A stretch of 64,000 nt of DNA. It comes from CBDAPU01 sp965198875 (GTDB lineage Bacteria > Pseudomonadota > Gammaproteobacteria > Eutrophobiales > Eutrophobiaceae). Under the pieces are notes generated by a model. The model did not search any database. It saw nothing but the letters and a program-made list of their open reading frames with translations, and had not been told where the DNA came from. The DNA lies in assembly GCA_965198875.1 (NCBI GenBank), contig CBDAPU010000001.1, forward strand, positions 2,232,001 to 2,296,000, read 5' to 3'. How positions within the stretch are numbered: position 1 is the stretch's first letter; each line of letters opens with the position of its first letter. A program made the translations under genes and the position numbers. This document shows positions 1-9,455 of this stretch, piece by piece.

Positions 1-1
1 C

Positions 2-547
2 CTGATTGTACTGGCGAATTTCCTCAACGCCTCGTCTTTGAAAACGCGTGGCTTTGACTACTCTCTCAGCCAATCCATCGACAGTGACTATGGCGCCTTC
101 ATGCCGTTCTTTGAAGGTACCTGGGTGGTGGACTATGAGCTCCGGCTTGATCCTGACTCAAACACCAAAATCGATGGCGCGGGTCGCCGAAACTTCACGA
201 ACTTTGGTGCGCCGACACCGAAGTGGCGCTGGAATGCCGGCATGGCCTTCAGCAATCAAACCCACGATGCGCGCTTCTATATACGCCATATCGGTGGTCT
301 CGATGACGATCAGGTGGTTAACGGTGTTGAGAATGGTGATATCGACAGCATGACAACTGTGGATGTTCAATACACACTGAACCTTGCCAGTGTGTTTGCG
401 GGCATGGATGGCTCAAGCCTGCAGGCCGGTGCAATCAACCTGTTTGACAAGCGCCCACCACAAGTCGCTACGAACGGCGGTTTTGAAGCGCGTACCCACG
501 ACCCTCGTGGCCGCATGGTTTACGCCCGCATCCAAACTCGCTTCTAG
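2..547 (+). CDS. TonB-dependent receptor, C-terminal part (5' end outside window)
   Basis: The reading frame is open from the first bases of the window and ends at a TAG at 545-547, so only about the last 181 residues of an outer-membrane beta-barrel are visible. They look like the last strands of a TonB-dependent receptor: alternating hydrophobic/polar strands, a segment INLFDKRPP typical of the penultimate strands of this family, and a C-terminal Phe (QTRF) as required for insertion by the BAM machinery. The substrate cannot be told from this part. A hairpin followed by a T-run lies 26 bases downstream. It is co-oriented with the next receptor at 839, but the terminator argues that they are separate units. 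Confidence 0.85.
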   Translation: MIVLANFLNASSLKTRGFDYSLSQSIDSDYGAFMPFFEGTWVVDYELRLDPDSNTKIDGAGRRNFTNFGAPTPKWRWNAGMAFSNQTHDARFYIRHIGGLDDDQVVNGVENGDIDSMTTVDVQYTLNLASVFAGMDGSSLQAGAINLFDKRPPQVATNGGFEARTHDPRGRMVYARIQTRF

Positions 548-573
548 GCGATATTGAAATAATGTTTCAAAAG

Positions 574-597
574 GGTGGCTCTGGCCGCCATTTTTTT
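574..597 (+). terminator. Rho-independent terminator after the first receptor gene
   Basis: A six-pair stem (GGTGGC with GCCGCC, one G-T pair) closes a four-base loop and is followed by A and seven T residues. It lies 26 bases after the stop codon of the partial receptor gene, the expected place for an intrinsic terminator. Confidence 0.75.
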
Positions 598-838
598 CAG
601 CCAGGCGCCAAAAACTGTTGTTGCCGAGTGATGCTTTTCTAACAACCGCACCCTCTCACTGTATGAAGAGCTTGACGTTTTCAAAATCTCGGGGGATATT
701 GATGGCGGCTCCTAAAACAGATATCGTATGTGAGCATTTTGCTGAAACAAGAATCAAGCGCTAAATGGTTCTTACCGGTTCAGTTAGCCCATAAATCGGG
801 CGCCGTGTTTTTTTATATAGCAGTTTGGGGAGGGTTTT

Positions 839-3382
839 ATGACGTCCATTTTGCAACGCGCGTTATGCAAGCATCTATTAACCTCAGTGGCAGCAACACT
901 CATGGCGACCGCAGCCGTATCAGCCCAGGATCCGGGCAATGAAGATGGCTTTACAATCGAAGAGATTATCGTAACGGCGTCCAAGCGCCAGCAAACACTG
1001 CAGGAGACGCCCATTGCGATTTCTGTGATCGGCGCCGACACCATTGAAAATGCCCGTGTGCTTGATATCGCTGATCTGCAATCGCTGGCGCCATCCTTGC
1101 GGGTGACCACGCTGCAAACCTCAGCCAGCACCAACTTCTTGATCCGTGGCTTTGGTAACGGCGCCAACAACGCCGGTATCGAGCTTTCAGTTGGTGTGTT
1201 CATTGATGGGGTTTACCGCTCTCGTTCCGCCGCTGCGATTGGTGATCTCCCGCGCTTGCAACGCATCGAGGTACTGCGTGGACCGCAAAGTACGCTTTTT
1301 GGTAAAAACGCATCCGCAGGTGTGATCAACATCGTCACCGCACCGCCTTCCTACGGCCAGGAAGGCCGCATTGAGGTTCAGTATGGCAACCATGAGCAAC
1401 GTCTTCTACGGGGTTATTTTGCCGCTGGTTTGTCCGAAACACTTGCCATGAGCATCTCTGGCGGCATCAACAAGCGCGATGGTTACATTGAAACGCTGGA
1501 TACCAACCTGTCGGATATCAATGATCGGGATCGTTGGAATATCCGCACGCAAGCCCTTTGGGAGCCAGGGGAAGACATGACCTTTCGTTTGATCGCAGAC
1601 TATAGCGAAATCGACGAATTGTGCTGTGGCGTTGTGAATGAAATTAACGGACCAACCGCAGGGATCATCTCGGGCCGGCTGGGTGAGCGCATTTTGGAGC
1701 CGAGCCAGGCATTCGATTACGTCTCACCGATCACATTCCCGCCCATTAACGAGATCGAAGACCGCGGCATTTCGCTCCAGGGTGATGTCGACTTTGAAGG
1801 CTTCACGCTGACGACCATTTCTGCGTTCCGTGCCAACGACAGCTTCAATGACAGTGAGGCTGACTACACCGGCGCCGAAATTGTGAACAGCGCGAATAAC
1901 AGGGCGGAGATTGAAACCTACACGCAGGAAATTCGCTTAACATCGACTGGTGATAATGAGGTTGACTGGATGATCGGCGGCTTCTATTTCAAAGAGGATA
2001 TTTTACAGGTGCAGGGCCTTGAGTATGGCTTGCAGATCCGCCCTTACATCGACTTTCTGGCGGGCGGGCCTGGTACATTGGCGAGACTGGAAGCCGTCTC
2101 TGGTGCGCCAACTGGTTCGTTCTTCTCAGCCGATACCTCCACGACAGAGACATTCACTCAAGACAACGAAGCCTGGTCTGTGTTCGCGACAGTTGATCTT
2201 CACGTCAATGATCGCCTGACATTGACAGGTGGATTGAACTACACCGAAGATCGCAAGACAGTGACTGGCTCAACGCTGAATAACGATGCATTTGGTAATG
2301 TTGACTTCAACCAGGCGTTCTTCAACGCTGCTTTTTTCATGCAAACAGCTCTTGCGCCGACGCCAGAGAACATTGCGGCTATCGAATCGATGGCGCCTGG
2401 TACAACAGCCGCCCTGAACGCTTTTGCTGAATCCTCCGCCGCACCGTTGCGTCCACTTCAATTCCAGCCGCAGTTCCTTGCGTTCCCCAATTCTGTGGAA
2501 GCAGGGCGGTCAATGGATGAGCAGCTCACCTGGACTGCGCGCCTTGCGTATGACTGGACAGATAATACTAATGTCTATTTCAGTGCGGCCACGGGCTTTA
2601 AGGCAACATCATGGAACCTGTCCCGTGACTCGCGCCCATTCTTTGCTGACGGCTCTGCGCTACAGGCGGCCGGATTGTTGCCGAACAACTATCGCCCTGG
2701 GTCTTCGCTTTCGACATCCATCAACTTCGGTACGCGCTTTGCGGGGCCGGAAGAAGCGACGGTCTATGAGATTGGCCTGAAAGCGCGCTTCCCGCGCGGC
2801 GCCTTCAACATCGCGCTCTTTGATCAGACAATTAAGGGCTTCCAGTCAAACATCTTCCAGGGCTCTGGCTTCGTGCTGGGTAATGCGGGTAAGCAGTCCA
2901 CAAAAGGTGTTGAGCTTGATGCAACCTGGACGCCGATTGATGAGCTCACGCTGACGTTCGCTGGTACATATCTGGATCCAGTTTATGACGACTTCCAGAA
3001 CGCACCCGGGCCAGGTGGTACGGTGATTGACGCATCGGGCAACCGCCCTGCGGACATCCATAAATTTAGCATCACAACGTCTGCGACCTATAACCACCCG
3101 TTTGCAAGCGGTGCATACGGCTTTATCCGTGCTGACTATATTCACGAGAGTGATGTTCAGATCTCGAACAACATCCTGGGCGTCAATCGGGAAGTGAACC
3201 AGTTCAACGCCTCTGCAGGCATTGAATTCAAAGGCGGATGGGGTGTTTCAGTATTTGCGCGCAACCTCTTCAACGATGAGCACTTCCTGAGCGCCTTCCC
3301 CGGGGTTATTCAGGATGGAACCGTGAACGCATACGCCAACGCGCCGCGTCTGTGGGGTGTGTCTCTGGCTTACAACTTCTAG
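839..3382 (+). CDS. TonB-dependent outer-membrane receptor
   Basis: The product has 847 residues, a usual length for the family. An export signal occupies about residues 1-30 (ending near VSAQD), followed by a TonB-box-like stretch (IEEIIVTASKR) and the plug domain, with the family plug motifs RGFGNG, FIDGVYRSRS and VLRGPQSTLFGKN. The remainder is a 22-strand-type barrel ending in a C-terminal Phe. The plug resembles the proteobacterial iron-complex/pesticin receptor-like group that is very numerous in marine heterotrophs; the ligand is not determinable. The ATG at 839 follows a GGGGAGGG ribosome-binding site. The gene converges on another receptor gene at 3461, and the short space between them has no clear terminator. 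Confidence 0.9.
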   Translation: MTSILQRALCKHLLTSVAATLMATAAVSAQDPGNEDGFTIEEIIVTASKRQQTLQETPIAISVIGADTIENARVLDIADLQSLAPSLRVTTLQTSASTNFLIRGFGNGANNAGIELSVGVFIDGVYRSRSAAAIGDLPRLQRIEVLRGPQSTLFGKNASAGVINIVTAPPSYGQEGRIEVQYGNHEQRLLRGYFAAGLSETLAMSISGGINKRDGYIETLDTNLSDINDRDRWNIRTQALWEPGEDMTFRLIADYSEIDELCCGVVNEINGPTAGIISGRLGERILEPSQAFDYVSPITFPPINEIEDRGISLQGDVDFEGFTLTTISAFRANDSFNDSEADYTGAEIVNSANNRAEIETYTQEIRLTSTGDNEVDWMIGGFYFKEDILQVQGLEYGLQIRPYIDFLAGGPGTLARLEAVSGAPTGSFFSADTSTTETFTQDNEAWSVFATVDLHVNDRLTLTGGLNYTEDRKTVTGSTLNNDAFGNVDFNQAFFNAAFFMQTALAPTPENIAAIESMAPGTTAALNAFAESSAAPLRPLQFQPQFLAFPNSVEAGRSMDEQLTWTARLAYDWTDNTNVYFSAATGFKATSWNLSRDSRPFFADGSALQAAGLLPNNYRPGSSLSTSINFGTRFAGPEEATVYEIGLKARFPRGAFNIALFDQTIKGFQSNIFQGSGFVLGNAGKQSTKGVELDATWTPIDELTLTFAGTYLDPVYDDFQNAPGPGGTVIDASGNRPADIHKFSITTSATYNHPFASGAYGFIRADYIHESDVQISNNILGVNREVNQFNASAGIEFKGGWGVSVFARNLFNDEHFLSAFPGVIQDGTVNAYANAPRLWGVSLAYNF

Positions 3383-3460
3383 GCCAGAGAAAAATCACTC
3401 TTTTTAGAGGCGCCCTGCCCATCTTTCTTAAAATGGACTCTGGCCAGCAATGCACTCCAG

Positions 3461-6304
3461 CTAGAAATGCACTCTGGCCCGGGCATACCAGCGACCCCCG
3501 TCCAGACCGAAGGGGGCTGTTTCGGGATAGCGGGCCCCGGTGATAAGGGCATGAGGGTTCCAGTACGGGTCATTGTCAAAGAGATTTTCTGCCCCGACGG
3601 CCAGTTCCATGCCCTCTCTCGCTGTCCAGGCTATTTCCAGGTCAAGGGTCAGGGCACTGTCTCCGGTAATGGGCAGGCCGCAGCCATCCCCGGCATGGCT
3701 CTCGAAATAACGGCCGTGATGGTTGACGCGCGCCAGCATGCGCCAGCCGGGTTCCGTATGGGACAGACCGGCGCTGAAACGGTTACGGGGCAAGGCTTCC
3801 TGGAGTTGACGAACCCGACAGGCACTCAGGGTTGCCGGATTGAAGCGCGCCACCTTTGTTTTGGTGTGATTGCCACTGAAGGTCAGCAGGCTGCTACCGC
3901 TGCTGCTGAAAGACAGCGGCAGGCTGGCCACCAGATCAAGCCCTTCCGTTTCGGTCTCAAAATCATTGACGAAAAACCGGAAGGATTGCAGATCGGCCGC
4001 AAAACCGACCCCCGATGCCAGCAGGTCCGCCCGGTCCTGATCTGTGAGCTCGATGTTGGCGCTTTGGGTGATCCGGTCCTGGAGCTCGATGTTGAAATAA
4101 TCCAGGGTCAGGCTGAGGGCACCGATCTCGGCAGACAGCCCCAGTGTCAAGGCTGTGGATTCCTCCGGCCCCAGTGCCTCGCCACCAAAGCGCAATGATA
4201 CCGGGTTGGTGGGCGGCAGGGTCGCGCGCTGGACGATCCGCGTCCGCCCGTCCCTGGGTTCGACGGCGGTGGTGACATTGAGCACCTGCTGCTGGCCCGG
4301 TGTGGGTGCCCTGAAGCCGCTGCTGACAGTCCCGCGCAGGCTCAGCGCCTCGGTCAGCCGGTAAAGGCTTGACAGTTTAAAGTTGGTTGTGGACCCGAAG
4401 TCAGAAAAATCCTCATAGCGCACAGCCGCGCCGAGAACCCATCTGTCTGTCATGTCCCCCTCCAGATCCAGATAGAGCGCGATATTGTCGCGATCCCAGT
4501 TCCCCACAACCTGGGGGCTGAAACCGTTAAAGCCGTTGGAACCGACGCCAAACCCCTGACTGGCTGTCATCCGGGTGCCGTCATCAGCAACAAACGTCAG
4601 GGGCCGGGCGAGGATGCCCGCTTCCCAGGAGGCCGGCTCACCGATCAGTATTTCAAACTGTTCCTCCCGCCATTCGGCCCCGAACGCCACATTCAGGGGG
4701 CTGTACAGACCAACCTCCAGCGGCCAGGAAAAGTCTGCATTGATGGTTTTCTCAAGCTGGATATAGCTGCCAAGCTCGAAAAAGTTCGGCGTCAGGGGCC
4801 CCAAGCTCGGATTGATGCTGTCATCAATATAGTAGTCGATCTGGTTGCGTCCAGCCTGCAGACTGACGTCATAGCTGAAGCCGCTATCGAAGCTGCCACG
4901 GGTACCCATGGTGCCGGCAATATCATTGAGGTGGCCACCGAACTCCGGGATAAAGCCGCCGGGAAACAGTTCGTTAAAGACAAAGCAGTTGGGGTCCTCA
5001 CCCAGCGCCGCCAGCCGGGCCACATCGTCAGGGCCGCCTACAACATGCGGACTGGGAATGGTTCCGAAACCCGTATCGTTCGGGTCGAAGTTGATGCCGC
5101 CCGGGCAGTCCTGGCCGTCAAAGGGTGTGAGATCCCCGACCAGCCGGGTTTCACCGTCGTCAATGCTGTTGACTCCCCCGCGGTTGTTCGGATTCCGGAA
5201 ATAAAAGCCGCCCGAGCTATGCCGTTGTGCATAGTTACCAAAGGCATAGACTTCACGCCCGCCTCCGAGGTCAAGCCCCAGGTTGAGGAAAATCTTGCTG
5301 TCATCATGCAGACTGGGATTGCCCCATATCTGGGCAAAAGGTTGCCGAACAGCCTGATTGCCGGCAGCAATGAGGGCTGCCGCGTCTGCACGCTGTACAC
5401 TGCGGACTGTGGGGTCCTCCTGACGCCATTCAGCGGTGATGTTCACAAACCCCGCGTCAGTGAGCGGCAGGCCCACATTGGCTGCTATCTGCATCAGGTC
5501 GCCGTCGCCTTCATAGGTCGAACCATATTTCGCCTCTATGGTGCCACCTTCAGGGGCATCCTTGAGCACAAAGTTCATCACACCCGCTATAGCATCAGAC
5601 CCATACTGGGCTGCCGCCCCGTCCCGCAGCACCTCCACCCGCTTGAGCGCCAGTGCCGGGATGGTGGCTATGTCCGGGCCCTGGGATCCGTCAGAAACCC
5701 CGTTGCCACCAAAAAAAACAATCACCGCCGACCGGTGCCTCCGTTTGCCATTCAGCAACACAAGCGTCTGGTCCGGCGCCAGCCCCCGCAGGTTGGCTGG
5801 CCGCACAAAGGTGCCGCCGTCGCTGATGGGCTGGACAGCAACGTTATAGGATGGCACCAGCGTGCGCAGCAGGCTCGACAGGTTCGCACCAGCCTGATCT
5901 GTAAACTCCTGACCGGAGATCACATCCACCGGTGCCGGCGTGTCCGCCGCTGACCCACGCGCACGCCGCGACCCGGTGATCATGATCTCTTCAATAATAT
6001 CGGTGACATCGCGGGTATCCTGGCCTGCCTGCCCGGACTGTTGTTGCGGTTGCTGTTCCGGAGCCTGCTGCTCAGGGGATGACGGCTGAATAGAGGTGGC
6101 TCCGGCATTGATAGTTTCGGTGGTGGCAGCAGAGGCATGGAGTGTCCCTGTCATCAGAGCAGCCATCAGGCTGCCAATCAGCACAAGAGGGGCCGGGGCA
6201 ACGAGACGTGCCCTGTGACGGGTTTCACGGGAGCAGCAGGGGCGTTTGGAAAAAGGATGACTGGAAAGGCCACTATGCTGCTGATAGGGAGACTGGGTTG
6301 ACAT
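3461..6304 (-). CDS. TonB-dependent receptor, adjacent to the pyrimidine catabolic cluster
   Basis: The product has 947 residues. A long N-terminal region with positive charges, a hydrophobic segment at about residues 35-60 and a Gln-rich linker precede the TonB box (IIEEIMITGSRR). The plug carries LNGKRRHRSA and KRVEVLRDGAAAQYGSDAIA, motifs of a receptor subgroup common in gammaproteobacteria and sphingomonads. The barrel ends in ARVHF with a terminal Phe. It lies immediately downstream of, and on the same strand as, the dihydropyrimidinase gene, so it may import a nucleobase-like or related substrate across the outer membrane; that is inference. A broken paralogue with the same plug motifs lies at 16460-17063. 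The ATG at 6304 has a GAGGAG-like site just upstream. Confidence 0.9.
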   Translation of the reverse strand: MSTQSPYQQHSGLSSHPFSKRPCCSRETRHRARLVAPAPLVLIGSLMAALMTGTLHASAATTETINAGATSIQPSSPEQQAPEQQPQQQSGQAGQDTRDVTDIIEEIMITGSRRARGSAADTPAPVDVISGQEFTDQAGANLSSLLRTLVPSYNVAVQPISDGGTFVRPANLRGLAPDQTLVLLNGKRRHRSAVIVFFGGNGVSDGSQGPDIATIPALALKRVEVLRDGAAAQYGSDAIAGVMNFVLKDAPEGGTIEAKYGSTYEGDGDLMQIAANVGLPLTDAGFVNITAEWRQEDPTVRSVQRADAAALIAAGNQAVRQPFAQIWGNPSLHDDSKIFLNLGLDLGGGREVYAFGNYAQRHSSGGFYFRNPNNRGGVNSIDDGETRLVGDLTPFDGQDCPGGINFDPNDTGFGTIPSPHVVGGPDDVARLAALGEDPNCFVFNELFPGGFIPEFGGHLNDIAGTMGTRGSFDSGFSYDVSLQAGRNQIDYYIDDSINPSLGPLTPNFFELGSYIQLEKTINADFSWPLEVGLYSPLNVAFGAEWREEQFEILIGEPASWEAGILARPLTFVADDGTRMTASQGFGVGSNGFNGFSPQVVGNWDRDNIALYLDLEGDMTDRWVLGAAVRYEDFSDFGSTTNFKLSSLYRLTEALSLRGTVSSGFRAPTPGQQQVLNVTTAVEPRDGRTRIVQRATLPPTNPVSLRFGGEALGPEESTALTLGLSAEIGALSLTLDYFNIELQDRITQSANIELTDQDRADLLASGVGFAADLQSFRFFVNDFETETEGLDLVASLPLSFSSSGSSLLTFSGNHTKTKVARFNPATLSACRVRQLQEALPRNRFSAGLSHTEPGWRMLARVNHHGRYFESHAGDGCGLPITGDSALTLDLEIAWTAREGMELAVGAENLFDNDPYWNPHALITGARYPETAPFGLDGGRWYARARVHF

Positions 6305-6404
6305 GATACGAACTCCTCAAATGAGTTTTTTGATTTTAGACGAGATTGCTGAATATAAGCCGCTATGAAAATCTGAGTGTGCGACCAAAAACTAAGGGGA
6401 TGCC

Positions 6405-7796
6405 CTAAGCGTAGTTGCCCTTAAAAGCCGGGCGCTTCACATAGCAGCCATCGCCTTTTTCAGTGCGGAGCTCGCCCTCTTTGTAGCGAAGCTTGCCGTT
6501 TGCGATGGTGTGCGAGGGCAAGCCTTTGACTTCCATACCCTCAAAAATATTAAAATCCACGTTCTGTTTGTGCGTTTTTGCCGAGATGGTTTTGCTGGCT
6601 TCCGGGTCCCAGACCACAATATCAGCATCAGCCCCTTCTGCGACCCGGCCTTTCCGGGGGTAAATATTGAAGATGCGAGCCGCATTGGCGCTTGTCGCGG
6701 CGACAAACTCTTCCGGCGTCAGTCGACCAGTTCGAACACCGTGCGTCCACAACACCGCCATACGGTCTTCAACGCCTGCGGTACCGTTCGGGATCTGGGT
6801 AAAGTCGTCCTTACCCATCGCCTTCTGATCCGCACAAAAACAGCAGTGATCTGTCGCTGTCGTTTGCAGGTTTCCGGATTGCAGGCCCTTCCATAGGGCG
6901 TCCTGATGGGATTTTTCCCGAAACGGCGGCGACATCACATGTGCCGCTGCATACTCAAAATCGGGATGCTTGTAGACGCTGTCATCAATGAGCAGATGCC
7001 CCGCCAGGGCTTCGCCGTATACGCGCTGCCCGGCAAGGCGGGAGCGGATAATCTCATCCAGCGCATCCCTGGTGGATACGTGCACCAGATAAAGCGGCAC
7101 ATCAATCACCTCGGCAAGCCGCGCAGCGCGGTTAGCGGCTTCCCCTTCCACCGCTGGCGGGCGCGAAAGCGGATGCGCCTGCGGGCCTGTCATGCCAGCC
7201 TCCAGCAGCTTCTTCTGCAACTGGAACACCAACTCGCCATTTTCGGCATGAGCAGTAACAATCGCACCCAGCTCGCGGGCACGGGTAAAGCTGTTATACA
7301 GCACCTCATCTTCAGCCATGATGGCCCCTTTGTAGGCCATAAAGTGCTTGAAGCTGTTCACCCCTTCTTCGCGCACCAGGGTGCCCATATCCGCGTGCAC
7401 GCTGTCATCCCACCAGGTCACGGCAACGTGGAAGCTATAATCAGCACAGGCTTTCTCCGCCCAGCCGCGCCAGGTGCGATAGGCTTCCATCAGGGGTTGC
7501 TGCGGGTCCGGGATCACAAAATCGATGATCATGGTGGTGCCGCCCGCAAGCCCCGCAGCGGTGCCGGTGTAAAAATCCTCGCTGGCGACTGTTCCCATAA
7601 ACGGCAGTTGCATATGGGTATGGGGGTCGATGCCGCCCGGCATCACATACTGGCCGCCCGCATCGATCACTTCCGCGCCCGTTGGGGCGTCAAGGTCTTG
7701 CCGGACCGCGACAATCATCCCGTCGGTGATCAGCACATCCGCACGCTGACGGGCGTCTGCGTTAACAACTGTTCCGTGTTTGATCAAAAGTGACAT
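6405..7796 (-). CDS. Dihydropyrimidinase (D-hydantoinase family)
   Basis: Cyclic amidohydrolase that opens 5,6-dihydrouracil or dihydrothymine to the N-carbamoyl beta-amino acid, step two of reductive pyrimidine catabolism; cytoplasmic. Visible metal-centre motifs, in order: the HxH pair in DPHTHMQ, the Lys that becomes carboxylated in FMAYKGA, His in AHAENGE, His in LVHVS and the Asp in TATDHC. The chosen start gives 463 residues, normal for the family. An ATG 90 bases upstream would add an arginine/serine-rich tail with no family match, whereas the chosen ATG follows AGAGGTGC. The gene is downstream of an NCS1 permease and beta-ureidopropionase on the same strand, supporting a pyrimidine rather than a xenobiotic hydantoin role. 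Confidence 0.9.
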   Translation of the reverse strand: MSLLIKHGTVVNADARQRADVLITDGMIVAVRQDLDAPTGAEVIDAGGQYVMPGGIDPHTHMQLPFMGTVASEDFYTGTAAGLAGGTTMIIDFVIPDPQQPLMEAYRTWRGWAEKACADYSFHVAVTWWDDSVHADMGTLVREEGVNSFKHFMAYKGAIMAEDEVLYNSFTRARELGAIVTAHAENGELVFQLQKKLLEAGMTGPQAHPLSRPPAVEGEAANRAARLAEVIDVPLYLVHVSTRDALDEIIRSRLAGQRVYGEALAGHLLIDDSVYKHPDFEYAAAHVMSPPFREKSHQDALWKGLQSGNLQTTATDHCCFCADQKAMGKDDFTQIPNGTAGVEDRMAVLWTHGVRTGRLTPEEFVAATSANAARIFNIYPRKGRVAEGADADIVVWDPEASKTISAKTHKQNVDFNIFEGMEVKGLPSHTIANGKLRYKEGELRTEKGDGCYVKRPAFKGNYA

Positions 7797-7974
7797 AAAA
7801 GCACCTCTAAAAATGCGCTTTTTCTGCGATAGCATCGTTGGCGACGTACTCGCAGACCCAAAGCACTCACTTCGTTCGCGGGGCAAGCTTTCGTTCGTTT
7901 AGAATCACTCATAGAACCACTCAACTCTCTCCTCGCGCCTGGATTGGCCGCTTTTTAGTCACAACAGGGGGGGG

Positions 7975-9420
7975 TCAACACAGTGTCAACAGGCCCTGGC
8001 GTTTTGCGAGCAGATAATACAGCGCACCTGCGATCGCGAGACCGACAAACCAAGCGTAACTGTAGAGCATATCAAAAACAGGGGCAACGGCACCGATGAG
8101 GCCGGCTGCATGCAGGAAGCCCGGCAGGTTGGGCAATATGCCGATCACGAGCGCAATCAGTCCGGCTGATTGCCATTCGGGGTACGCGCCGCCGTGCTTG
8201 AACAGGCTCGCGCTATCCAGTTGACGGGCGCGCACCAGAAAATAGTCGACGATAAGTATGCCCGCAATAGGCCCCAGGAGCGCCGAATAACCCACCAGCC
8301 AGACAAACAAATAATCACCCGCCGTTTCCAGCAGCTTCCACGGGAAAATGGCGATTCCGATCCCCGCCGTAATATAGCCGCCCATGGTAAAAGTGATTTT
8401 GTTTGGGCTGAGGTTCGAAAACCCGTAGGCGGGGGCAACCACATTGGCGGCGAGGTTGGTGGTTAGCGTCGCCACAACCAGGACGGCGAGCGCCACAACC
8501 ACGCCCATGCCGCCCATCCGGCCGGCGAGCGCGACAGGGTCCCAAATGGCTTCGCCAAAAATGCTGACCGTCGCCGATGTTACCGCGACGCTGATAAAAG
8601 CAAACAAGGCCATCGGCAGCGGCAGGCCAAGAGCCTGGCCAAGCATTTGGTCTTTTTGCGATTTGGCGAACCGCGTGAAGTCCGGGATATTGAGCGCCAT
8701 GGTCGCCCAGAAGCCCACCATGGCGGTCAGGCTGGCGATAAACACCGGCCAGAACTGACCTTCGCGGATGCCACCCTCGCCAAACTGAGAGGGTGCGGCG
8801 AGCATTTCGCCAAACCCGCCTGCGCTCACATAGGCCCAGGCCAGCAACACCAGCCCCATCAAGATGAGAAAGGGCGCGGCGTAGGTCTCCAGCCAACGGA
8901 TGCTCTCGGTGCCGTGCTTGATGAAATAAAGGTGCAGCGCCCAAAAACCGATAAAGCACAGGAACTGGCCCAAATCGATGCCAAAAAAGGGCAGGGCTTC
9001 GCCCGCGATGGCCTCACCGGTCAGGGCATTTACGATCACATAGATCGCCGAGCCGCCCACCCAGGTATTGATGCCGAACCAGCCACAGGCGACAAGCCCG
9101 CGCGCAAGTGCCGGGATGCGCGCCCCTTTGGTGCCGAACGCCGATCGCAGTAACACCGGGAAAGGAATGCCGTGGGTCGCTCCGGCCTGACCGATCAAGA
9201 TCATGGGCAGCAGCACAATCATGTTGCCGAGCAGCACCGTCAGCACCGCCTGCCACCAGTTCATGCCCTCGGAAACCAGACCAGCCGCCAGCATATAAGT
9301 CGGCACACAGACCACCATGGCAACCCAAAGGGCGGCATAGGATTTCCAGTCCCAGGTGCGGGTTTCTGCGGTTGTGGGCGCCAGATCTTCGTTCCAGAGA
9401 TCGCTGTCAAATTCTGCCAT
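7975..9420 (-). CDS. NCS1 family nucleobase/hydantoin permease
   Basis: A 481-residue inner-membrane protein with about twelve hydrophobic segments. It shows nucleobase:cation symporter-1 hallmarks: a Trp-rich start (TWDWKSYAALW), GQAGATHGIPFPVLLRS in the first part, and WFGINTWVGG in the region where Mhp1-type carriers bind the substrate. Known relatives move uracil, allantoin or hydantoins with Na+ or H+. Placed between dihydropyrimidinase and beta-ureidopropionase, it most likely brings uracil, thymine or a dihydropyrimidine into the cell. The exact substrate is inferred from context only. It is probably co-transcribed with its neighbours; the gap to the amidase gene is 35 bases. Confidence 0.88.
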   Translation of the reverse strand: MAEFDSDLWNEDLAPTTAETRTWDWKSYAALWVAMVVCVPTYMLAAGLVSEGMNWWQAVLTVLLGNMIVLLPMILIGQAGATHGIPFPVLLRSAFGTKGARIPALARGLVACGWFGINTWVGGSAIYVIVNALTGEAIAGEALPFFGIDLGQFLCFIGFWALHLYFIKHGTESIRWLETYAAPFLILMGLVLLAWAYVSAGGFGEMLAAPSQFGEGGIREGQFWPVFIASLTAMVGFWATMALNIPDFTRFAKSQKDQMLGQALGLPLPMALFAFISVAVTSATVSIFGEAIWDPVALAGRMGGMGVVVALAVLVVATLTTNLAANVVAPAYGFSNLSPNKITFTMGGYITAGIGIAIFPWKLLETAGDYLFVWLVGYSALLGPIAGILIVDYFLVRARQLDSASLFKHGGAYPEWQSAGLIALVIGILPNLPGFLHAAGLIGAVAPVFDMLYSYAWFVGLAIAGALYYLLAKRQGLLTLC

Positions 9421-9455
9421 AAAGTCCCCCCGGTTTTTGATTACCCCAGATCAGG

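Noticed and set aside
4931..5953. Long open frame (340 codons) on the plus strand inside the receptor gene
   Set aside because: It is antisense to the clear TonB-dependent receptor and has no homology; long antisense frames are common in this base composition.
6906..7793. Open frame of 295 codons opposite dihydropyrimidinase
   Set aside because: It is antisense to a well-supported enzyme gene with all catalytic motifs; the translation has no domain features.
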